Source of the DNA: an uncultured Clostridia bacterium | GTDB lineage: Bacteria > Bacillota > Clostridia > Christensenellales > UBA1242 | Direction of reading: 5' to 3' | Length of the DNA: 20,605 nt | Assembly (NCBI GenBank): GCA_934778205.1 | Contig: CAKVOD010000011.1 | Location: 1-20,605 of the forward strand | Part shown: positions 6,701-15,434 of the stretch, one piece after another | Layout of the letters: each line of letters begins with the position of its first letter | Position numbering within the stretch: the stretch's first letter is position 1 | Program-made: the position numbers and the translations under genes | The notes under the pieces: model-generated | Told to the model about the DNA's origin: nothing | Databases searched by the model: none | The model's input: only the letters and a program-made list of their open reading frames with translations

Positions 6701-6738
6701 AAAACAAAAGCATAGCACTCGCCTAAAGTGCTATGCTT
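6701..6738 (-). terminator. Terminator of the 643-residue gene
   Basis: On the minus strand, the 12-bp perfect stem AAGCATAGCACT/AGTGCTATGCTT (6727-6738 with 6708-6719) has a 7-base loop and is followed by TTTTGTTTT. It lies about 30 bases past the stop at 6770. Confidence 0.85.
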
Positions 6739-6769
6739 AAATAAATTTATTATTCAACTTTTCACGAGA

Positions 6770-8701
6770 TTACGCTTTCACTGCTTCTGGATTGCGACAA
6801 AATTGTTCTTTTTTAAATTGTTTGTCGCGTTTAATGAATGTTTGGGCGTCAAGCGAGATTTCATCTGCAGTGAGCGGATTCACGCCCAATGTTGGCAACT
6901 TTTCAATGCTCTTGACAATCTCTTTTTCCGACGTTGGCATTCCTGTAAAACCATTGATTGTTTTGATAATTTCGGTTGTTGAATCTTTAATTTTTCTATC
7001 TTCTACCATAAACAATGTGCGGTGCAAGTTCATAGTTTCGTACAAATATGAACTATACAATCTATCTTTTGCTTGTTCCATAGTGATTGGGTCAACAACA
7101 ACTGCACTCAATGGAAGCGAAACTTGATATGGTTCGTTTTCGTGCTTTGTCCACGTTGTAATGCGGTATGCGTCGCAATTTTTCTTGATTTTTTGTTCTC
7201 TTGCGGTGCTTTCGACAAGTTGTGTGAATGCAAGCGCTTTTTGCGCGTTGTCAAACTCTTTTGTCACTGTGAACTTTGGATTGTCAAAGTCGAGTTGAAC
7301 CAAAATTTGTGTGCCATTTGTATCAAGATTTTGAGTGTCAATATACTCGTCAAGCTTATTGCAAGCTTCATTCAAAGTTTTTACTGCGGATTTAATCTCT
7401 TTCATCCCTTTGCCATATTCAGAACCTGCATAATATTCGCAAGCATCGTCACTGGTAATTTTATCCGAAACCGGGAATGGTGCGTTGCTGATTGATTCTT
7501 TTTGCAACGATTTCATAAAACCATTTTTCGTTGATAGTGCTGTAAATGCAAAACGCGGTTGGATGCATTCGACTGTATCTCCATTGAGTCTTTCGAGATT
7601 GAGCCTATTTTTGTTAGATTCGACAATTTGCGCAGCCGCCACAAGTTGGTCGAACAAAGAAAGGTCATTTACGTCAACGTATCCAGGAGCAATTGTTTTA
7701 TCATTTTCCAATGCTTCCTCAAATGCATTTGCGCCTGCTGTTGCTACTGGTTCTGGCTTTCTAAGCCATTTATTAAACCACGACTTTTTCTCTGCTGATT
7801 CAGATTCAGATTTTGGTTCAGCACCGAAACGACCCGGAACACGAATTGGGTTTGGAGTTCTTGATGTATCTTCTTTCTCTCTTTCTTCGCGTTTCTTCTT
7901 TCTTTCATCTGCTGATTCAGGGCTATAAATTTTGTTCTTAAGTGTGCTAAGCCCGCGTTTTGTGCGATTTATTAGACGACGTTCATCAAGGTTTTCGCTG
8001 AACTCCTCAAGTTTTGTCAAGTCATTTCCCGCGATGCCGAGATAGTCAAGATAATCTTCGTGAAGGGCATCGAGTTTTTCAAACTTTTTAACAAGTTTCT
8101 TTGCACGTCTATCGTTGAGCCATTCAATTTTACCCTGTTTTTTGAGTTTTTCGGCGTCAGTTTCGGCAACAAATGGGTTGCTTTCCCTATCTTTAATGTA
8201 ATCGTCACTAAGTTTATAACCAAGTTTTGTTGCAAGACGGTCTACTTTTCTGTGATACATATCGTGGACAGTATCAAAATACATAAGTTTTCTGTCGCGC
8301 GCTTTTATCATTCTTGCAAACTTGCGGTCGCTAATATCTACGCCTTTTTCTTCATAGTCAGCAAACTTCTTTCCAATCTTTGCTGCTTTTTGAATGCCCT
8401 TTTCCGCTTTGACAAGCACATTGTCTTTGTGCAAAAGTGAGCGGTGGACGCTATAGCCGATGCCTCCTGCGACCCCTGCAAGCGCGAGGTTGCCACTGTA
8501 TGACAATGCGGTCAATAATGTTGGAGTTGCGACAAGTGGACCAACTGCTGGAAGCAAGAAAATTGCACCCGCAAGACCACCAACAATTATGGACGAAACA
8601 GCATAAGTCCCGACCCTTTTTGCGATGCTACTATCGTTGCGCACGGCACGAAAATAATCTCTATTGTGAGTTTCTCTTTTATACTCAAGTAAGTTAACCA
8701 T
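6770..8701 (-). CDS. Orphan 643-residue protein with two N-terminal membrane segments
   Basis: I do not recognise the family. After a charged 30-residue start, two Gly/Ala-rich hydrophobic segments (about 33-59 and 61-85) form a probable membrane hairpin. The next ~200 residues (90-290) are highly charged, Lys/Glu/Asp-rich and probably helical or coiled coil. A disordered, Ser/Glu/Pro-rich linker follows (about 270-340, including KSESESAEKKS). The C-terminal ~300 residues form a more globular mixed domain with no catalytic motif I can name. Start: the ATG at 8701 has AGAGGA about 9 bases upstream and a consensus promoter at 8727-8755. The gene is monocistronic, with its own strong terminator (6701-6738). 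The strong promoter and ordinary base composition suggest a well-expressed protein. A structural or scaffolding role at the membrane is only a guess. Confidence 0.85.
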   Translation of the reverse strand: MVNLLEYKRETHNRDYFRAVRNDSSIAKRVGTYAVSSIIVGGLAGAIFLLPAVGPLVATPTLLTALSYSGNLALAGVAGGIGYSVHRSLLHKDNVLVKAEKGIQKAAKIGKKFADYEEKGVDISDRKFARMIKARDRKLMYFDTVHDMYHRKVDRLATKLGYKLSDDYIKDRESNPFVAETDAEKLKKQGKIEWLNDRRAKKLVKKFEKLDALHEDYLDYLGIAGNDLTKLEEFSENLDERRLINRTKRGLSTLKNKIYSPESADERKKKREEREKEDTSRTPNPIRVPGRFGAEPKSESESAEKKSWFNKWLRKPEPVATAGANAFEEALENDKTIAPGYVDVNDLSLFDQLVAAAQIVESNKNRLNLERLNGDTVECIQPRFAFTALSTKNGFMKSLQKESISNAPFPVSDKITSDDACEYYAGSEYGKGMKEIKSAVKTLNEACNKLDEYIDTQNLDTNGTQILVQLDFDNPKFTVTKEFDNAQKALAFTQLVESTAREQKIKKNCDAYRITTWTKHENEPYQVSLPLSAVVVDPITMEQAKDRLYSSYLYETMNLHRTLFMVEDRKIKDSTTEIIKTINGFTGMPTSEKEIVKSIEKLPTLGVNPLTADEISLDAQTFIKRDKQFKKEQFCRNPEAVKA

Positions 8702-8726
8702 TTTTCACATCCTCTCTTTTACGCAT

Positions 8727-8755
8727 ATTATACACTAATTATAAAATTTTGTCAA
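8727..8755 (-). promoter_or_regulatory. Consensus promoter of the 643-residue gene
   Basis: On the minus strand, TTGACA (8750-8755) and TATAAT (8727-8732) are spaced by exactly 17 bases, a full consensus match. From here to 8899 the intergenic DNA is AT-rich and I see nothing further. Confidence 0.85.
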
Positions 8756-8899
8756 TAGTCAAGGGATATATTTTTTATGAATGTCACTTACTTAATGATA
8801 ACCTCTCAATCTAATAAAAAATGAGTATTTATAAGGGCAAAAAAAATTCAATCCGACAAAACCCTTTACTAAAAAACAAATATTGTAGTGTGTTATTGC

Positions 8900-8928
8900 T
8901 TGCTTAATTGGCAAAATTCATATATAAT
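8900..8928 (+). promoter_or_regulatory. nifJ promoter
   Basis: TTGCTT (8900-8905) and TATAAT (8923-8928) are spaced by 17 bases, 26 bases before the nifJ ATG. AGAGGA (8939-8944) serves as ribosome binding site. No Rex-type operator was recognised. Confidence 0.7.
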
Positions 8929-8953
8929 AATATAGGTTAGAGGAAAAATTATT

Positions 8954-11900
8954 ATGAATGAAAATATAGAAAACAAAAAAATAGATTCTACGATTTTAGA
9001 TAGCGAAAGCAGTGCAAAGGCGTGCGTCATTGAAACTGCGAAAAAGAAAAAAACAAAAGCAACGACGGTAAAGTTAGGCACTACTCCCTACTGCGCGCAA
9101 AAAGCAAACAGTGGTATGCAGTTTGTGCAATTTTTGACTATGGACGGAAACACGGCGTGCGCGCGCGTTGCCTACAAAGTTAGTGAATGTGCGCCGATTT
9201 ACCCTATCACGCCCTCTAGCACTATGGCGGAATTGTGCGACACGTGGGCAAACGCTAGCGACAAAAACATTTTTGGACACACAGTTGATGTTTACGAAAT
9301 GCAATCGGAAGCGGGCGTTGCGGGCGCGTTGCACGGAAATTTACGCGGTGGCGCACTGGCTACGACATTTACGGCAAGTCAAGGGCTTTTGCTTATGATT
9401 CCTGATATGTACAAGATTGCGGGAGAACAGTTGCCGTGTGTCATTCACGTTTCGGCTCGCGCGCTTGCGACACACGCGTTGAGTATTTTTGGCGACCATT
9501 CCGATGTTATGGCGACGCGCGCAACGGGTTTTGCAATGCTTTGCTCATCTTCTGTGCAACAAGCGCAAGATTTTGCGATGGTTGCTCACGCTTCGACACT
9601 CAAGGCAAGTTTGCCGTTTTTGCACTTCTTTGACGGCTTTAGGACAAGTCACGAAGTCAACGAAATCGAGGTTTTGACTGATGACGACATCAAAAATATG
9701 ATTGATTTTGACAAAATTAATCAATTCAAACTCAAGGCGCTTTCAAACTCCGACCCTAAGATGTACGGAACAAGCCAAAGCGCAGATGTTTATTTCGCAA
9801 ACCGCGAGCGTTGCAACCCGTTTTATGATAGCGTTGCACAAATTGTGGAAAATCAATTTGAACAATTATACAAGATTTCTGGACGCGAATATCATATTTT
9901 TGACTACTACGGCGCTGAAGATGCTGAATACGCAGTTGTTTGTATGGGGAGCGGAACGGAAGTTTTGGCGCAAACGGCAAAAAAACTCAATCAAATGGGC
10001 TACAAAGTTGGCGTTTTGTGCGTGCGACTGTTCCGTCCGTTTGATGCGCAGTATTTTGTTGACAAATTGCCAAAAACGGTCAAGAAAATTGCGGTTCTTG
10101 ACAGGACAAAAGAGGCGGGCGCGATTGGCGAGCCATTGTTTGTTGATGTTTGCACTGCGATTATGCAGACCGAGCGAAAAATCAAGGTTATTGGCGGAAG
10201 ATACGGGCTTGGCAGTTTTGAATTTAACCCTGCTATGGCAAAGGCTGTTTTTGACAATTTGATGAGTAAATCCCCTAAAAACCATTTTACTGTGGGCATA
10301 ACTGACGATGTGACAAATCTTTCGCTAGTTGTCGATTATTCGTTTAAGATTGACAATGGTATGCGCGAGTGCGTGTTCTTTGGAATCGGTGGCGACGGAA
10401 CTATTAGCGCAAATAAAAACAGCGCAAAAATTATAGGTTCGACGGGGCTACATTCGCAGGCATATTTTGTTTATGACTCAAAGAAAAGTGGCAGTATGAC
10501 GGTCAGTCATTTGCGCTTCGGAGGCGAGCCGATTACTGCGCCATACCAAATCGACAACGCGGGTTTTGTTGCTATTCACAACTTTAGTTTTGTTGCAAAA
10601 TTAGATGTTTTGCAGTACCTTGCAAACAATGGAACAGTTTTGCTAAACTGCCCTTTTGAACTTGACAAACTCAACGAATTTTTGCCCGATTACTTTGTGT
10701 CATCTTTGAAAGAAAAAAATGCAAAACTTTACATTGTGGACGCTTTGGCGGGCGCTAAAAAATTAGGACTGAAGAACAAAATCAACATTATAATGCAAAG
10801 TGCATTCTTCAAACTCACAAACATTATGCCATTTGACAAGGCAAAAGAAAAAATGATTAGTTTTATTAAAAAATCATACTCGAAATTTGGCGAAAAAGTT
10901 GTTGAAGCAAACATTCAAGCAATTGATTTTGGTGCTGAAAATTTGGTTGAAGTTGACTATTCCACCTTATTTGGTACAAAAAACACTGAAAAAGAAGAAA
11001 AAACTAATGAGTTTTGCACTGAAATTATGCGTCCTATGGCAAAATTACAAGGGCAAAAGATTCCTGTTTCAAAGTTCAGTGCGGACGGGAGCGTTCCTAT
11101 TGCGACATCGCAATTTGAAAAACGCGGAATTGCAACTGATTTACCAAAATGGCACAAGGAAAACTGCATTCAATGCAATCTTTGCTCATTAGTTTGCCCT
11201 CACGCGTGCATACGCGCAAAAGAAACGCTTGACGATAAGGGCGCAGAAAGCAAGGACAACATTATGCCTAATCGCGGTAAATTCTGCCTTGCAGTTTCCC
11301 CACTTGATTGCACGGGTTGCGGTAACTGCGCTTGCGTTTGCCCCGCCAAAAATAAAGCACTTACAATGGAAAGTGCTGAGGATATTTTAGACAATGCCCT
11401 TGAAAATTACGAAAAATTTGAAACAATTGAAAAATTGAAAAATCAAAACAAAACAACTTTGAAAGGCACGCAGTTTGAAAAGCCGTTACTTGAATTTAGT
11501 GGCGCGTGCGCAGGTTGCGGACAAACGGCGTACGTCAAACTGCTCACACAACTTTGTGGCGAAAGTATGCTGATTGCAAACGCGACGGGTTGTTCGAGCA
11601 TTTGGGGCGGGTCCTACCCTTCTTGCCCATACTCAAAATCCGATGACGGATTGGGCGTTGCTTGGGCAAACTCGTTGTTTGAGGATAACGCGGAATTTGG
11701 ACTCGGCATTCGCACGGCGTACGAAATCCGCCACGAAGAAGTGCGCAATTTACTGTGCGAATTGTCGGCAAACGACCAAAAATTTGCAGATGTTTTCACG
11801 GCATTCATTATGAACGAAAATAGTTTTGATGAGTGCAAAAAAGTTTTCTTTGATTTGCAAAAATTGTGCGCAGAGCGCTTGAAGTTCTATGAAAATTATA

Positions 11901-12679
11901 TCAAAATGAGTGACGGCGAACTAAATGTTACGGCACTGGATACTATTTCAAAAATTGAACGCTTACAATCAATTTACGACGCTGTTATGCCAAAAAATGT
12001 ATGGATTATTGGCGGTGACGGCTGGGCTTATGACATTGGTTTTGGCGGACTTGACCACGTTTTGGCAAGTGACAAAAATGTCAATGTTTTGGTGCTTGAC
12101 ACTGAGGTTTACTCCAACACTGGCGGGCAAGCGTCCAAGGCGACTCCATACGGCGCGATTGCGAAATTTGCGCAAGGTGGCAAAAAGACACAAAAGAAAG
12201 ACTTGGCGGGCATTGCTATGCAGTATGATAATGTTTATGTTGCAAAAGTGTGCATTGGCGCAAATCCAAATCAGGCGCTCACGGCGTTCAAGGAAGCGAT
12301 GGCGCACGACGGACCTAGCATAATTATTGCATACGCTCCTTGCGTGGCACAGGGCATTGATATGTCAAAGACGCCGAACATTGAAAAATTGGCAGTTTCT
12401 AGCGGATACTTCACATTGCTAAGGCGCAAACCACAACCACAGGTCGCAGAAATTGTTGTTGCGGAAACGCACTTGAAGAACTCTAACGCAATGTCCGCGA
12501 CGTCAACAACAGTTATACCAAACGAAAGCAATGATGCGCCTCAACCGAATGTCGGACACCTTGACAAAATCAAACACAAATATTTGGGCGTTACGGGCGA
12601 ATTTGTTGTTGACAGCCCTGCTCCAACGACGACCCTTGAGGAATTTTTGAGTTTGCAAAACCGCTTCCCGAAAAAGTAA
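8954..12679 (+). CDS. nifJ: Pyruvate:ferredoxin (flavodoxin) oxidoreductase, single-chain
   Basis: It converts pyruvate and CoA to acetyl-CoA, CO2 and reduced ferredoxin in the anaerobic cytosol. At 1241 residues it is some 50-70 longer than the usual one-chain enzyme. Domain I begins at TMDGNTA (about 62) with YPITPSS at 83-89. The two-[4Fe-4S] ferredoxin domain has C738/741/744/748 and C786/789/792/796. The third cluster uses C852, C855, C880 and C1100. The thiamine diphosphate site is GGDGWAYDIGFGG (GDG at 1021-1023) with DTEVYSNTGGQ. Two oddities are visible: about 60 extra charged N-terminal residues (Lys-rich, ending near M55) and an unusual Ser/Thr/Asn-rich stretch near the C-terminus (about 1165-1200) before the conserved GEFVVDS tail. 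The first ATG is favoured by promoter and ribosome-binding-site positions; M55 lacks a ribosome binding site. It is the only rightward protein gene, monocistronic, and more GC-rich than its neighbours, as expected for high expression. Confidence 0.97.
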   Translation: MNENIENKKIDSTILDSESSAKACVIETAKKKKTKATTVKLGTTPYCAQKANSGMQFVQFLTMDGNTACARVAYKVSECAPIYPITPSSTMAELCDTWANASDKNIFGHTVDVYEMQSEAGVAGALHGNLRGGALATTFTASQGLLLMIPDMYKIAGEQLPCVIHVSARALATHALSIFGDHSDVMATRATGFAMLCSSSVQQAQDFAMVAHASTLKASLPFLHFFDGFRTSHEVNEIEVLTDDDIKNMIDFDKINQFKLKALSNSDPKMYGTSQSADVYFANRERCNPFYDSVAQIVENQFEQLYKISGREYHIFDYYGAEDAEYAVVCMGSGTEVLAQTAKKLNQMGYKVGVLCVRLFRPFDAQYFVDKLPKTVKKIAVLDRTKEAGAIGEPLFVDVCTAIMQTERKIKVIGGRYGLGSFEFNPAMAKAVFDNLMSKSPKNHFTVGITDDVTNLSLVVDYSFKIDNGMRECVFFGIGGDGTISANKNSAKIIGSTGLHSQAYFVYDSKKSGSMTVSHLRFGGEPITAPYQIDNAGFVAIHNFSFVAKLDVLQYLANNGTVLLNCPFELDKLNEFLPDYFVSSLKEKNAKLYIVDALAGAKKLGLKNKINIIMQSAFFKLTNIMPFDKAKEKMISFIKKSYSKFGEKVVEANIQAIDFGAENLVEVDYSTLFGTKNTEKEEKTNEFCTEIMRPMAKLQGQKIPVSKFSADGSVPIATSQFEKRGIATDLPKWHKENCIQCNLCSLVCPHACIRAKETLDDKGAESKDNIMPNRGKFCLAVSPLDCTGCGNCACVCPAKNKALTMESAEDILDNALENYEKFETIEKLKNQNKTTLKGTQFEKPLLEFSGACAGCGQTAYVKLLTQLCGESMLIANATGCSSIWGGSYPSCPYSKSDDGLGVAWANSLFEDNAEFGLGIRTAYEIRHEEVRNLLCELSANDQKFADVFTAFIMNENSFDECKKVFFDLQKLCAERLKFYENYIKMSDGELNVTALDTISKIERLQSIYDAVMPKNVWIIGGDGWAYDIGFGGLDHVLASDKNVNVLVLDTEVYSNTGGQASKATPYGAIAKFAQGGKKTQKKDLAGIAMQYDNVYVAKVCIGANPNQALTAFKEAMAHDGPSIIIAYAPCVAQGIDMSKTPNIEKLAVSSGYFTLLRRKPQPQVAEIVVAETHLKNSNAMSATSTTVIPNESNDAPQPNVGHLDKIKHKYLGVTGEFVVDSPAPTTTLEEFLSLQNRFPKK

Positions 12680-12822
12680 TATTTATAAATAATTAGTTGG
12701 CTTATTTGCACAAAATAATGTAAACGCTTTCAAAAAATATTGAAATTTATTTCATTGTAAATTTTGGCATAATAATAGTAAAATTTTTAATTTAAAATTA
12801 AGTATGATGAACACAAACAAAA

Positions 12823-12857
12823 AAAATCACGCAATTTCAAAAGTTGTGTGATTTTTT
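12823..12857. terminator. Bidirectional terminator between nifJ and cysS
   Basis: The stem AAATCACGCAA/TTGTGTGATTT (one G.T pair), loop about 9 bases, is flanked by an A run on the left and a T run on the right. It therefore works for nifJ (rightward) and cysS (leftward), the two convergent genes. The rest of 12680-12920 is AT-rich without features. Confidence 0.8.
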
Positions 12858-12920
12858 TGATTTAGTTATTTAGGTTGTTGATACTATTTTAAAATATTAA
12901 CATAGAAAACTATTTTATCC

Positions 12921-14339
12921 TTAGAGTTTTCCAAACTCTTTGAGCCTAATTTGCGAGCCGTTTTTGCTGTCCAGAACCTCAAAGCCCATTGCGTCGATTT
13001 TGTCGCGGATTTCGTCCGCTTTTGCATAGTCTTTGTCTTTGCGTGCTTGTTCGCGGTCCTTTAGCAATAGGCGCGCCGACTGTTTGTCTAGTTGGCTGAT
13101 TCCTTGATAGTCCTCAAGTTCGTTGAGGCGATAGTCAGCATTTTCGAGGTCAAGTCCTAGCACCTTATCAAACTTTACGAGTGTGGCAAGTTTGTCGGCT
13201 GGCGCTTCCTTGCTGTTTAGCAAATTCCATAGTTCACTTATTGCAAGTGACGTGTTCAAATCGTCGTCGAGCGCGTCGCGGAACTTTGTCAAGTACTTGT
13301 CGAGAATTTGCCCGCCGACGCAATCGGCAATTTCGCTGACTGCGCGCCAAATTTTTACAAGTTCAATTTGTGCATTGTGAATGTTTTCCCACGTGAAGTT
13401 GAACGACTTTTTGTAGTCCCCTTTCAAGAGCATATATCTATGCGCAAGCGGGTGATAACCACGCGATTTCAAATCGTCAATATTGTACCCATTGCCAAGT
13501 GATTTGCTCATTTTCGTTCCGTCCGCCATCAAATGTCCGCTATGAAGCCAGTAATTGACAAACTTTTTTCCTGTCGCGCCCTCGCTTTGCGCAATTTCAT
13601 TTGTGTGATGAATTTTGATATGTTCGATACCGCCCGTGTGAATGTCCACTTGTTCGCCAAGATAATGCAAACACATTGCGCTACACTCAATGTGCCAACC
13701 CGGGTAACCGACGCCCCACGGACTATCCCATTTCATAATGTGGTTTGGCTTGTTCAAAATCCAAAGCGCAAAATCCCACGGGCTATGACGCTCGTCGTCA
13801 ACCGCAACACGCGCCCCCGCTTGTTGATTTTCTAGGTCTAAACGCGCAAATTCGGCGTATTTAGGAAATTTTGCTGTGTCGAATTGCAAACCTACACTTG
13901 TTTTGTAGACATAGCCATTTGCTTCAAGTCTTTTGATTAATTCAATCATATATGGCACATTTTCAGTCGCTCGCGCGATGATTGTTGGGCGAACAATGTT
14001 CATTTCAGCAAGGTTTTCAAAAAACATTTTTTCGTACTTTCTTGCAATATCCCACGGCGTCAAGTTTTCTTGTCGAGCGCGAACTTCCATTTTGTCGTCG
14101 GCGTCGTCGGCGTCGTCGAGATTATGCCCCACGTCCGTGACGTTCATCACGTGCTTGACGCGATAGCCAAGGTCACGAAGGTAGCGCGCCAAAACGTCGC
14201 TCATAAGATACGCTTTCAAATGCCCCAAATGCGGGTGCGAATAAACCGTCATACCGCACGAATACATTGTCACCTCATTGGCGTGAATTGGTTTGAACAC
14301 TTCTTTTTGCTTGCTTGCGGTATTATATAATTTTAACAT
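12921..14339 (-). CDS. cysS: Cysteinyl-tRNA synthetase
   Basis: Class I synthetase that charges tRNA-Cys with cysteine. The longest frame starts with TTG at 14354, but the ATG at 14339 is preferred. GAAAGGAAAG lies just upstream as the ribosome binding site, and the product MLKLYNTASKQKEVF then has the family's usual N-terminus (472 residues). The HIGH signature appears as HLGH (37-40) and KMSKS at 276-280. The structural zinc ligands expected in this family are present: C28, C219 (GWHIECSAM), H244 and E248 (HHTNEIAQS). The C-terminal helical tRNA-binding domain carries DDDLNTS and the KADEIRDKI segment. It follows the SPFH gene by 54 bases, probably within the NfeD-SPFH-cysS transcript. A hairpin (14353-14381) sits in that gap and abuts its ribosome binding site. 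No T-box leader was found. Confidence 0.98.
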   Translation of the reverse strand: MLKLYNTASKQKEVFKPIHANEVTMYSCGMTVYSHPHLGHLKAYLMSDVLARYLRDLGYRVKHVMNVTDVGHNLDDADDADDKMEVRARQENLTPWDIARKYEKMFFENLAEMNIVRPTIIARATENVPYMIELIKRLEANGYVYKTSVGLQFDTAKFPKYAEFARLDLENQQAGARVAVDDERHSPWDFALWILNKPNHIMKWDSPWGVGYPGWHIECSAMCLHYLGEQVDIHTGGIEHIKIHHTNEIAQSEGATGKKFVNYWLHSGHLMADGTKMSKSLGNGYNIDDLKSRGYHPLAHRYMLLKGDYKKSFNFTWENIHNAQIELVKIWRAVSEIADCVGGQILDKYLTKFRDALDDDLNTSLAISELWNLLNSKEAPADKLATLVKFDKVLGLDLENADYRLNELEDYQGISQLDKQSARLLLKDREQARKDKDYAKADEIRDKIDAMGFEVLDSKNGSQIRLKEFGKL

Positions 14340-14352
14340 TTTCTTTCCTTTC

Positions 14353-14381
14353 AAAAGAGTTGCAACTACTGCAACTCTTTT
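14353..14381 (-). terminator. Intercistronic hairpin between SPFH gene and cysS
   Basis: A perfect 12-bp stem AAAAGAGTTGCA/TGCAACTCTTTT with a 5-base loop. On the minus strand it begins 12 bases after the SPFH stop and ends beside the cysS ribosome binding site GAAAGGAAAG. The only U tract is the four T within the stem arm, so termination would be partial. It may act as an attenuator or mRNA stabiliser. A weak -10-like TATAAT (14386-14391) lies just upstream without a good -35. Confidence 0.55.
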
Positions 14382-14393
14382 AGTTATTATATT

Positions 14394-15392
14394 TTATTTG
14401 TCAGTTTTTGTCGTTTTTTTAGTTTTTGCGTCCGCATTTTGCGCGCCGACTTTGTCACCTTTTGGCATATTTGTGATTGTTTCGGTAACGCTTGTCAAAA
14501 GCCCTGCGACGTTTTGAATTTCGCTCGGAACGATAATTTTTGTTGCGTTGCCGTTTGCGAGAACTTTCAATGCTTCAAAGCCTTGCAATGTGACGTATGC
14601 GCCGTCTGGGTTTGCCTTTGTGATGAGTTCAATTGCTTCCGCTTGACCTTGCGCTTCGCTGATATATGCGATTTTTTGCGCTTCGGCACGCAAAATCTCC
14701 GCTTGCTTCACTGCTTCAGCACGCAAAATCTCCGCTTGCTTGTCGGCTTCCGCTTTTAAAATCTTGCTTTGTTTTTCGCCCTCAGCGACCAAAATGCTTG
14801 AGCGTTTTTCGCCCTCGGCTTTCAAAATTGCTTCACGTCTTTCACGTTCAGCGCGCATTTGTTTTTCCATTGCATCTTGAATGTCGCGCGGTGGAAGAAT
14901 GTTTTTCAATTCAACACGATTGATTTTGATGCCCCACGGGTCGGTTGCCTCGTCCAAAATTTGGCGCATTTTTGTATTGACGGTATCTCTACTTGTGAGA
15001 GTTTCGTCAAGTTCAAGTTCGCCGACAATGTTACGCAACGTTGTTGCCGTCAAGTTTTCAATTGCATTAATTGGTCTATCTACACCATATGTGTAGAGTT
15101 TTGGGTCTGTAATTTGAAAGTATACGACAGTGTCGATTTGCATTGTGACATTGTCTTTTGTGATTACAGGTTGTGGTTTGAAGTCGGCAACCATTTCCTT
15201 GAGTGAAATTGGTCTACCCGGTTTGTCAAAAAACGGTATGATGAAATGCACGCCCGTTTCAAGTGTTCGACTATATTTACCGAGTCTTTCAACGACAACA
15301 GCCGTCGATTGCCTAATTACCCTAACGCTTGCGCACAAAATTGCAAGTGCGATGACGCCGAGTACTATAAAAATAATTCCTATTGCGCTCAT
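14394..15392 (-). CDS. SPFH/Band 7 family membrane protein (stomatin/QmcA type)
   Basis: Membrane scaffold protein of the stomatin/prohibitin/flotillin superfamily, which oligomerises at the membrane and organises membrane domains or quality control. It has 332 residues. An N-terminal anchor (about 5-25) is followed directly by the Band 7 domain (VRVIRQSTAVVVERLGKYSR, GVHFIIPFFDK, AIENLTATTLRNIVGELELD, DPWGIKINRVELKNILPP). A long Ala/Glu/Lys coiled coil follows, with 11-residue periods (AEADKQAEILR, AEAVKQAEILR). The period is also visible in DNA as a 23-bp exact repeat spaced by 33 bp (14686-14708, 14719-14741). The tail after about 310 is Lys-rich and disordered. AAGGAG lies 7 bases before the ATG. 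The NfeD gene ends 42 bases upstream; NfeD and SPFH proteins are widely paired and thought to act together. Confidence 0.95.
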   Translation of the reverse strand: MSAIGIIFIVLGVIALAILCASVRVIRQSTAVVVERLGKYSRTLETGVHFIIPFFDKPGRPISLKEMVADFKPQPVITKDNVTMQIDTVVYFQITDPKLYTYGVDRPINAIENLTATTLRNIVGELELDETLTSRDTVNTKMRQILDEATDPWGIKINRVELKNILPPRDIQDAMEKQMRAERERREAILKAEGEKRSSILVAEGEKQSKILKAEADKQAEILRAEAVKQAEILRAEAQKIAYISEAQGQAEAIELITKANPDGAYVTLQGFEALKVLANGNATKIIVPSEIQNVAGLLTSVTETITNMPKGDKVGAQNADAKTKKTTKTDK

Positions 15393-15434
15393 ATTTTACT
15401 CCTTATTTCGCGTTATTTTTCTTCCTAAACTTTT

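Noticed and set aside
9116..9118. nifJ starting at M55
   Set aside because: No ribosome binding site in front, whereas the first ATG has both promoter and ribosome binding site at proper distance; alignment would settle it.
14340..14420. T-box riboswitch before cysS
   Set aside because: The gap is only 54 bases and lacks the T-box and specifier-loop signatures.
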